A stretch of DNA of 64,000 nt. Origin: Physcia stellaris (taxonomy: Eukaryota > Ascomycota > Lecanoromycetes > Caliciales > Physciaceae). Positions within the stretch are counted from its first letter, which is position 1; every line of letters starts with the position of its first letter. The notes beneath the pieces were generated by a model that saw only the letters and a program-made list of their open reading frames with translations, ran no database searches and was not told the origin of the DNA. The DNA lies in contig JABSSW010000006.1 of NCBI GenBank assembly GCA_018902385.1, forward strand, positions 620,001-684,000, given 5' to 3'. This document shows, in pieces, positions 55,491 to 64,000 of the stretch. The translations under genes were made by a program, and so were the position numbers.

Positions 55491-57868
55491 TTATTTCTCG
55501 TTTTTTTTCAGTTTCGTTTCGAAACGACTAATCATTTCTTTTACTTCTCTCATCGATCGACGATTCGAAAAATATCGTTGATTAAAACGTGAATAATCGA
55601 ACAGATCATTGCGAAAGCTGAAATGATCGAAGCAAATGCAACAAACGTGAAAATCTGAAAACGAAAATCGAAAAAACGACGAAAACGTAAATCGAAATCA
55701 TGCGAATGAAAATCTTGATGAAAATCTTGATTGCAACGAGATGTAAAAGATGTCTGACTTTTTGTATGATGAAATGATCGATTTCTCTGACAGAACAGAG
55801 CGACAGAGCGATATCGATTTCGCGAACGTATATTGCTGAAAACTCTTCGAATTCGAACTTTTCAGATTCTGACTAATCGATTTCTTCTGATTGATTGCAG
55901 ACAGAAAGTAAACGATTATTCGTGACTGATGCATGAAGAAGCGTGATCGACGAGATGAACTAATGTCGAAATGTTGCGAAAATGCAGAGTCTTTTTGATG
56001 CTGTCGCAAATCAAATGACTTAAATTTTTCATGAAACATGCGAATCAAGTCATCGATGATGAGATAAGATTTCTGATGTTTTGATACAGATGTTCGAAAA
56101 GATGAAATCGAAAATGTAAATGAATTGACTGATAGCTTCTTCATCGATTCTGATGTGATTTTATGTGTCGCAATCGAAAAACTCGAACATTTCGATGATA
56201 CTGATTCAGATATCGATGAAAATCATGATATCGATTTTAGTGTTGCAGAAAAGATCGATGAAACAAGCGAACAATTGAACGTTGCAATTTCGACGCGCTT
56301 TGATGTAAAATTTCGTGTGATTAACATCGTTGCGATTTTCGCTTGCTTTGATGTAATTTCGTGTGACGCAATCGAGAGATTCGAGCGAATTGATGACATC
56401 GATCTGAAGATTGTTGCAAAGTAAAATATATGACTTCGTGATGTTGCAAAAAGAATAAACGAAACAAGCGAAACAAACGAGCAAATGACTGTTGACTTCT
56501 TTTCGATTTTGTACGTAAATTCTGATGTAAAAGATCGAAGATTCGAGTTCTTTGATGTGACGAACGAAACGACAGATTTCTGAACATGATGCTCGCGCAC
56601 GTGATCGTGAAACTTGTTCTTGAAGTTGAAATCTTTTTCGCAATGTTTGCAAATGATTTTGATGCTGCAGCAAACGATTTCTTGTCTGATATGTTCTAGA
56701 AGTCGACTCATTGACGAGAATTGAGCGAAACATTCGACGCACGAGTGATATTGAGTCGAAAAATGTGAAATAAATGTAATAGATGATGTAATCGATTTCT
56801 GAATATGATGTTCGCGTATGTGCTCGTGAAACTTGTTCTTGAAGTTGAAATTCTGCTCGCAATGTTTGCAAATCACTTTCGAACAATTGATTTGTTTGAT
56901 ATGTTCTAAAAGTCGAATCATTGACGAGAATTGAGCGAAACATTCAACGCATAAATGATATTGAGATAAAATATGCGAAACATGTGAAAAAATAAATGAT
57001 TTCGATGTGAATTCGAGCGAAATAATAGAAAATGCGCAAATCAAATCTTTGTCGAAATTCTGTATGATGATGAAACTTGACTGATTATTGAATCATGCAT
57101 AAGCGAAATCTCGAACGCATTTGAACAATAAATCGAACACATTTGATTTTCGATATTGATGTTGAATTTGCTGAAGATGTTGCAAAAAATTTATCATTTT
57201 GCTGTATAAATCAAATTTCAGAATATCACATATGAGTGTTGAATCGAATATATCGATATCACAAGATGTTGATATTGATTTGACAGTTTTAATGATTTCA
57301 ACTTTTGTTCGCTTTGCAACTTTCTGTTCGATCAATTCAGTTTGCTTTTGAGCTTTTTGTTCGATCAATTGAACTTGATTTCGAGCTTCTTGAATGTATT
57401 GTGCGATTCGATGTCGAATAGTTTCAGAACATCTGATAAATCGTTGATAGTGCTGATTAATTGTAAGCGTTTCAAAAAGCTCGCGATCACAATATTGACA
57501 ATGCATTCTGAAAACAGAAAAGAATAATCGATTCGCTAGATGATTAGATAGAATATCGAAAGATTCTCGAATAAAGAAGATGACTTCGTGCTGTAACAGA
57601 ATTTCTGATACAGTCGTTTTTCGATGATGTAATGAAATCTTATTTTGAACTCGCGTATCTCGACGAGAATGTAAATAAATTGTATTGATCTGAATAAACG
57701 TGTGAAGAGAAAAATCGAAATTCGTTGATGATCTAAAAACTAAACCTGATCGACGAAACTTTGTTGCGAAATGAAATTCGCAATGTTCGATTCAACTGTC
57801 TGCTACAGACTATGATTGAAACATGTACGAAGACATGCTTCGACTGAATTTGTAAAAGTCTAAAATAA

Positions 57869-58050
57869 TGTAAAATGTCATGCAATGATATGAGTAAACA
57901 ACAGAATTCTAGACTGCAAAACTAATTATGAAAATCTGACAAAACATATGTAAATGATTTGATCATAACGAAATTCGAATTCGAATTTCGATGTGATAAG
58001 ATAAGAATTCAAACATCTATCAGAAGTCAACACATAATACGCTCGTCACA
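57869..58050 (-). repeat. 5' LTR of element D (right side)
   Basis: The partner of 55,309-55,490, with about thirteen differences, all transitions. AACGA follows at 58,051-58,055. It is related in reverse orientation to the LTR at 58,435-58,651. Confidence 0.9.
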
Positions 58051-58055
58051 AACGA

Positions 58056-58434
58056 TTGCAATGATCACTGTTGTAATGATTGTTTGAATAGTCGAATCAA
58101 ATTGATTTTGATTTTGATTTTGTTCTTGATCAAACATGACAAAATCAATAAATTGTGTGTAAATAGTTTTTTCAATTGAAATATCACGAATGTTGACAAA
58201 ATTGAAATCAAATGCAAAATCGATCGACGTGTCTGACGTGATAATAAATGAATAATTGAATGTTACAGACGAAAATGTGAAATTGAGAATTTGAATTTTC
58301 GACACGTTATTGCGTCGAAATTTTTTTGAAAAAAAAACATCAAACGATATTGATGAGATTGACAGAATTGACGTTTCTAATCTGAATAAACGAAAAATCG
58401 AAAATGAAATCGAATCACTGAATTTTGAATTGAT
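58056..58434 (-). mobile_element. Element B, right piece (start of gag)
   Basis: This short segment between D and C continues the gag frame of element B on the minus strand (FDQEQNQNQNQFDSTIQTII). The same gag region resumes on the far side of D, as expected for a D insertion within B. The 5' LTR of B is not seen and probably lies beyond element C, outside the window. Confidence 0.55.
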
Positions 58435-58651
58435 TGTGACGAACGTACATCGAATTCAACATTTGACAAAATTAATATCGAGTTAACATCGTTATCTTAT
58501 CACATCGAATATTAGAATCGAAACTCGTCTTGACGCATTCAAAAAATCAAATCTTTTACATATGTTTTTGCAAGTTTCATGTATTTGTTTTTCATTTCGA
58601 TATTCTCGTGTAATTATGTAGTAATATCATATCTTTGCATAGCATTTCACA
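58435..58651 (+). repeat. Putative 5' LTR of element C
   Basis: It starts TGTGACGAACGTAC and ends GCATTTCACA. The framework (TGTGACGA, then TTATCTTATCACATCGAA, then TTTACATATGTTTT, then a CATTTCACA end) matches the minus-strand LTRs of element D, which supports its limits although the partner LTR is outside the window. Confidence 0.6.
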
Positions 58652-61600
58652 TTATATCGAAATCATTTTCTTCATGCTCGTTTATGATACGCGAGCATTC
58701 AAATAAACAAAATTTTCTGTTTCAAAATTCAAGAATTGATAAAGAAACATAATAAACTCGTATCGCTTGATCATTCAAAAAAAACAACAAAACGTAACAA
58801 ACTGATTGTGAATGCGAAAAAACGAAACATAATAAATTCGTTTGTCGATTCAATTGAATATTTTGACAGACGAATTTCAACGATAATCGATGTCACGAAA
58901 ATAATTTTCTCGAGCGTCGATTCAGATTCGTTTCACTATTAATTGACAAAATTTCTTTGTTTCAGAAATGACTCGATTACATCATCAAACACATATCAAG
59001 TCATTTCGAAAAAATGACATTCATACAAAGAAACATCAAAAATTAATCAGAAATTTCATTTTCAATGATATTCAACTTTTTATCATTTCGAACGACATTA
59101 CATTCAATCGACTATTTAAACTTTTTATATTTCGAACTTTTTTTTCTTTTTTCTTTTCAATTCAATCATTTATTATTTTTTATCATCATGATTTTTTCAA
59201 TTCGTCTGAAAAAACGTCAACGACTCAACGAAATAAAAAAACTGAATATTTTCGATTTTAATCAGAAAATCGATGATTCTGAACGTTTTTTCGATATTTA
59301 TATGATCACAACAGTGTTCGATTTTACAAAATCGAATTTCATCATGATTTTGACGTCAATTGACATATTCAATTTTTCGAAACTAAAAAGAGCGACTTTT
59401 GAACAATCTGCACGACTTTGAAAAATTCTGAAATCTTTTCGAAAAAATAAAAACAAAAGCATCAATATCATTCGTGTTTGAAACAATCGCGAAAAATACA
59501 TAGAAACAAAAAATCTAAAGCACTTTTTAAAACTCGATGAAGTCAACGTTCAACTCGAAGCAAATCGAGCTGAAATTCATAAATATCGTATTAAAATCAA
59601 CAAGCGATTCGTCGCTAATCGTAAACTAAAAGAAAAAACAAAGAAAAAATCTTCGAATGATCAGATTGTCGACGTTTTCTCAAAAACTAACTATGACGAA
59701 AAAATTGATCTTTTCAAAACTCGCTCAAAGAGCAAAAAATTAATTTTTAAATACATCGATTTTTCTACTTTTTATGAACACAAGAATTCAGACATTTCCG
59801 ATTACATTCGATATGATATTTGAAAAGATAAATGCGTAAATAAGTTGAAAATCAATGCGAATTGATATTTCACTAAACAACAACAAGTCACTACAATCGT
59901 TCAATGATTAAAAAACAAAATCGTCGAACACGTTCACACTCGACGTAAAACTCAACGTCATTTTTTTTTCGATCACGAAAAAATTTTCAAGTTGTTCGAT
60001 ATCATTTACGTCGATGCAAATCATGATCGCAATATTCGACGTCAATACGACGATTTCAAAATGAAATTTTCGAATGTATACAGCGAATTTTATTCAAAAT
60101 TTTTACTATTGATTAATCAATTACTCAACAAGTTTGATGACGACAAAATTCATGATTTGAAAAAAAAACTTATCGTTAAATTCAAATTGATTATGAATAA
60201 TCTGAATAATTTCATTTCGCTTGATGTTTTTCATCGAAAAATTCAAACAATCGATAATCGTCATCGACGTATTCAAAATGACGACGATAATTTTTTCAAA
60301 TTTTCGAATCATAAACAGACATTTCGAATTCGTCGAAACGAAAAGTATTTTGCGAAATTGATCATCAATTACATCAATTCAATCGAGAAAAAAATCTACA
60401 AAACTGTCATAATTCGTTTTTCTGTAAAAAAAAATTGTCGTCGCTGTGATAATCTGAAACATTGATGAAAAAAATGCAAATCAAACAAGTCGTTATTTGA
60501 ATGAATAAACGATTTGATTAAAAAAAAAATATTCAATTTTCAGAATATTGCAACGATTTTCGATTATGTTAACAATACATTCATTGCTTTTTCATTTTTC
60601 GATGAATCGAAAAACTAATTATTTTTTCGAAAACGCGAAAAAAATTATCAGAATTTGTTCACGAAATTTTCAGCATAACATTTTTAACGAATTTCTTTGT
60701 AAATTTTTAATTAAAAAAATAAATTTGTTTTTTGACAATCGAAAAATCATGATTCATGATTTAATTGATATCGATGTTTCTGAATATGTTTTCATTAATG
60801 AAAAAATTGCGCAAAAAATTTGTCATAAATTAGAATTAATTTCAATATCTTTATCGAAATCAAAAAGAATTTTTAATTTCGAAAAAACAAAAATCAAATC
60901 TATTATTCATCAAATATTGTTCAAAATGACGATACAAAATCATTCAAAATTTTTCGTTTCTTTGTTTATTATCAAAATAAAACAACATTCGTTGATTTTA
61001 AATAAATCATGAATGAACAAACATGAAATGATTTTCAACATGATCAATGACGAATGTTATTTCATATCAAATCATTGTGATCATGACGAAACATTTTTTT
61101 TATCGTCTCGATCGTCGATATTTCAAAAATTATTCAATTCAAACAAGCAATCGAATAAAACATTTTATTTATCGTTTTTTGAGCGATTTTTCACGTCGTT
61201 TCTTTTTACGAGCGTTCAGAAATATCAAATATTTCAGAGACGATCAATCTCGATCTCGTCTCGATCGATTTTTTTTCGCTTTATCGTTGAAGACTGAATC
61301 GAAAAAAAGTCGTCGTTAAGAAAATTCTTGAATTTCGATTTCAAATATGTCATCGAGAAAATAGACAAAAATTATTTCTCGAATAAATTTTTCAAAAAAA
61401 AACAAAAAATGAAAACAATACGCGAAACACAAAAGTCGAATTTGATCAACGTTTCGATCAAAAAACTCGATTTATTCAAGAAATCTACGCGACGTTCTAA
61501 TCGAAAATTTAAAATTACGATTTTCGAACATGAAAACGACGAGCAAAATTTCGAATTTGACGTATCACTAAATGTCGCTTTTATTGACGCGATTGCTTTT

Positions 61601-64000
61601 CAATCGTTAACGAAATCTAAAAAAAAAAAAAAAAAAAAAATCAAGACATTTTCTTTGATCATGAAAAAATTAAACGAAATTATCGACAACGTCAAAAAAA
61701 ATTTAGTCAAAATAGAGATTGATTTCGATTTGAATTTCAAAAAAACTTTTAAAATCATGAAAACAATCGTCGAGAAATTGAAACGTAAAATTTCTGAATT
61801 TTTTAAGCGATTCGAAAACGTATTCAATTCGAAAAAAATCGACAAATTGTTTTCGCATAAATTTTACGATCACAAAATCGAATTGACGAAAAATTCGAAT
61901 CAATTATTTCGAAATCGAATCTATTTTCTATCGTCTAAAAAATTCGAAATTTTTCAAAAATATTTACACGATAATTTTCAAAAAAAATTTATCAATTCAA
62001 ACAAAACGTTTTATGTTTCGTTCATTTTATTCGTCGTCAAGTCGAACGAACAGTTTCGTTTGTGTGTCGATTATCGAAAACTGAACGTCATAATCAAACG
62101 TAATAATTATTTTATTTTGTTGATCGAAAAAACTTTCGCAAAAATTATCGATTGTAAATTTTTGTTCAAATTGAATATCATATTTGTTTTCAATAAATTT
62201 CGAATGAATTCACAAAGCGAAAATTTCATTATCTTCATATGTTCGTTAAGCATTTACAAGTATCATGTATTGTTTTTTGAATTAATCAATGATTCGATCA
62301 ATTGACAACATTACATGAACGATTTGTTGTTCGAATACATCAATCATTTTTGTCAAATGTATTTGAATAATATTTTCATTTACAACAAAATTCGAAAACA
62401 ACACGAACGACATTTCATTCAAATATTTCAAAAATTAAAAGAAGTCGAACTTCAAATCGATATCAAGAAATGCAAATTTTTTCAAACAAAAATTTCTTTT
62501 TTCGACGTCATATTATCAACAGAGAACTTGCGCATGAATTCAAAAAAAATGCAAAACATTGTCAATTGAATTCGTTTCATTTGCATCAAGAAAATGCAAA
62601 CGTTTGTAAATTTTTGCAATTTTTATCGACGTTTCATCAAAACATTCTCGAAATTCGTCAAATTTTTAATTCGAATGATCAAAAAAAAAATTGATTTCGA
62701 ATGAATCGATTTGATCAATGAAACGTTCGAAATTTTGAAAAAACAAATGATCGAAATTTCAATTTTTCGACATTACGATCGCAATCGTAAAACGATTTTG
62801 AAAATTGATTTTTCGAATTGATGTTTAAAAAAAGTTCTTTTTCAATACGACGACGACGAAATTTTTCATTCGATAACTTTCTTCAACAAAAAGATGATTT
62901 TTGCCGAATACAATTACGAAATATATGACAAAAAACTTCTAATCATTATTCGATGTTTAAAACATTGAAAATTCGAATTCGAAAATATCGACGAATTCGT
63001 CGAAATCTACATCGATCACAAAGATTTGAAAATCTTTATGACAAACAAAAAATTTATTTTTCGTCAAATGCGTTGAATCGAAATTTTGACTGATTACAAC
63101 ATCAAAATTCAATATCAATTCGACGTCAAAAATGTTAAAATTGATGTTTTGATTCGAATGTCTGAATTTCGTTCAGCGAAAAACGACGAAAAAAACTTTA
63201 TAAAAAGCAAGTTTTGCTTTTTTTTTTTCGATTACAATTGTGTTCAATAAACGCGATGAATGATTTGTACGAACGTGTCATGCAAATCAATCGCGAAAAC
63301 GAAAATTGTATTAATCATCGTCAAACTTTGATCGATAATCAAATCATCAACGAAAAAATAAGTTTTCGAAATTGTTCGAATCGAAATGAAATTTTATTTA
63401 AAAACGAAAATTTCTGAATATCAAATCGACTAAATTTTATGATTGAAATAATTCGTGACGTTCACGATCAATTTTTTTGTGCACATTCGAACATGAATCG
63501 TATTAAAAAATTCATTAAACGTTATTACTATTGATTTAATATGAAATTATTCATCAAGCGTTATATTCGTAACTGTCACAAATGTCAACGATCGAAATTT
63601 TCACACGATGATCGTCACGAATTATTAATTTCATTGTCGATTTCTAATCAACGATAAATTGATATATCGATGAATTTCATAATCGAATTGTCTGATTTCA
63701 AAAACAACAATGTCATTTGTATTATCATCGATCGTTTGATCAAAAAACGTTATTACGTTTTTTGCGTAATCGATGACGATGATTTGACAATTCAAATCTG
63801 TGTCAAAATATTGATACATTACGTATTTCGTACTCATGAATTATTTTTTTTCATCATTTCAAATCGAGATGATCAATTCGTAAATCGCGTTTGAAAAACT
63901 TTTTGTAAACGACTAAAAATCAAATGTAAATTGTTCATTGTTTTTCAATCTGAAATTGATGATCAAATCGAACGAATCAATCAAAATATCGAGATTCGAT
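58435..64000 (+). mobile_element. Element C: fossil Ty3/gypsy, cut by the window end
   Basis: A plus-strand Ty3/gypsy copy that starts with a putative LTR at 58,435. Parts are gag (about 59.9-60.5 kb) with a knuckle-like CRRCDNLKH end, protease (about 60.6-61.0 kb), reverse transcriptase (about 61.9-62.6 kb; NEQFRLCVDYRKLN), RNase H (about 62.75-63.2 kb) and integrase zinc-binding and core regions (about 63.4-64.0 kb; RNCHKCQRSKFSHDDRH). The 3' end lies outside the window, so the target duplication cannot be checked. It belongs to a different lineage from A, judging by different protease and integrase sequences. It is broken many times. Confidence 0.8.

Larger units (their letters stand above)
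55309..58050 (-). mobile_element. Element D: non-autonomous LTR element with C2H2 finger frames
   Basis: A 2,742-bp element with 182-bp terminal direct repeats and a perfect 5-base target duplication AACGA (55,304-55,308 and 58,051-58,055). LTR orientation (TGTGACGAGCG...TTTTACA) and frames put it on the minus strand. There is no reverse transcriptase or integrase. The interior carries a CxxC...H frame starting MHCQYCDRELFETLTINQHY followed by a coiled-coil-like stretch (QVQLIEQKAQKQTELIEQK). Further in, near 56.6-57.0 kb, two copies of a finger pair occur (CVECFAQFSSMxRLLEHI and CKHCExxFNFKNKFHxHxRE), made by a tandem duplication of about 220 bp. LTRs differ at about 7 percent, all transitions. 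The frames are broken several times. It lies inside the gag of element B. Ty3-type enzymes in trans, for example from relatives of element C, would have been needed for its movement. Confidence 0.82.
41450..64000. other. AT-rich, RIP-like mutated retroelement island
   Basis: Composition changes abruptly near 41,450. From there to the window end the DNA is AT-rich, full of TCGA, AAAATT and GAAATT words, and has no host gene. Cytosines that remain are almost always followed by A or G. CpC is nearly absent and CpT rare, on both strands, while CpA and CpG are common. All recognisable content is LTR retroelement. The pattern is what a repeat-directed C-to-T process leaves behind, with neighbour preference unlike the CpA preference of Neurospora RIP. 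Confidence 0.85.

Overview
The window is nuclear DNA of a filamentous ascomycete (Pezizomycotina). The evidence is short GT..AG introns of about 47-130 bases, compact intron-containing housekeeping genes, fungus-only families (PRM1, DUF7514, DUF3759/CipC-like, Stc1 domain, a calcipressin with an SPPPSPP motif) and a large block of mutated Ty3/gypsy retroelements. Leotiomycetes is a plausible class, but nothing seen here proves it.

Positions 1-41,450 are an ordinary gene-bearing arm of balanced composition. In order, the supported genes are: anthranilate synthase component I (TRP2, -), RNA polymerase II subunit RPB3 (+), proteasome alpha-2 (PRE8-type, -), a RING-CH membrane E3 ligase (+), a C2H2-like protein (-), a cytochrome P450 relic (-), CTF8 (-), a calcipressin (+), a CipC-like DUF3759 protein (-), LSM1 (-), a secreted protein of dibasic-bounded repeats (+), a frame-broken secreted hypothetical (-), a two-exon hypothetical (-), a zinc-ribbon-like protein and a secreted protein (both +), an APH-fold phosphotransferase (-), a Cys/His-rich small protein (+), a LanC-like protein (-), PRM1 (-), a DUF7514 protein (-) and a Stc1-domain protein (-). 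Plain DNA elements here are a 355-bp TA-flanked MITE and an 85-bp perfect foldback. The genes show no biosynthetic cluster logic. They are housekeeping genes with a few lineage-specific secreted or zinc-binding proteins in between.

Positions 41,450-64,000 are an AT-rich island with no host gene. It is a nest of fossil LTR elements. An old Ty3/gypsy copy on the minus strand (element B) is split by a 6.6-kb Ty3/gypsy copy on the plus strand (A; 320-bp LTRs, duplicated target ATTAC) and by a 2.7-kb non-autonomous LTR element (D; 182-bp LTRs, duplicated target AACGA) that carries C2H2 finger reading frames instead of pol. A fourth Ty3/gypsy copy (C) starts at 58,435 and runs off the window. All are broken many times.

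Two things stand out. First, the island carries a RIP-like transition signature with an unusual neighbour preference: surviving cytosines are almost always followed by A or G, so CpT and CpC are depleted while CpA and CpG persist. Nearly all differences between paired LTRs fit the same rule. Second, the gene at 18,690 encodes a secretory precursor with nine dibasic sites that separate repeated peptide modules. Three host genes each seem to lack one base near a homopolymer or short G run, which suggests systematic one-base under-calling in the assembly, though real lesions are possible.
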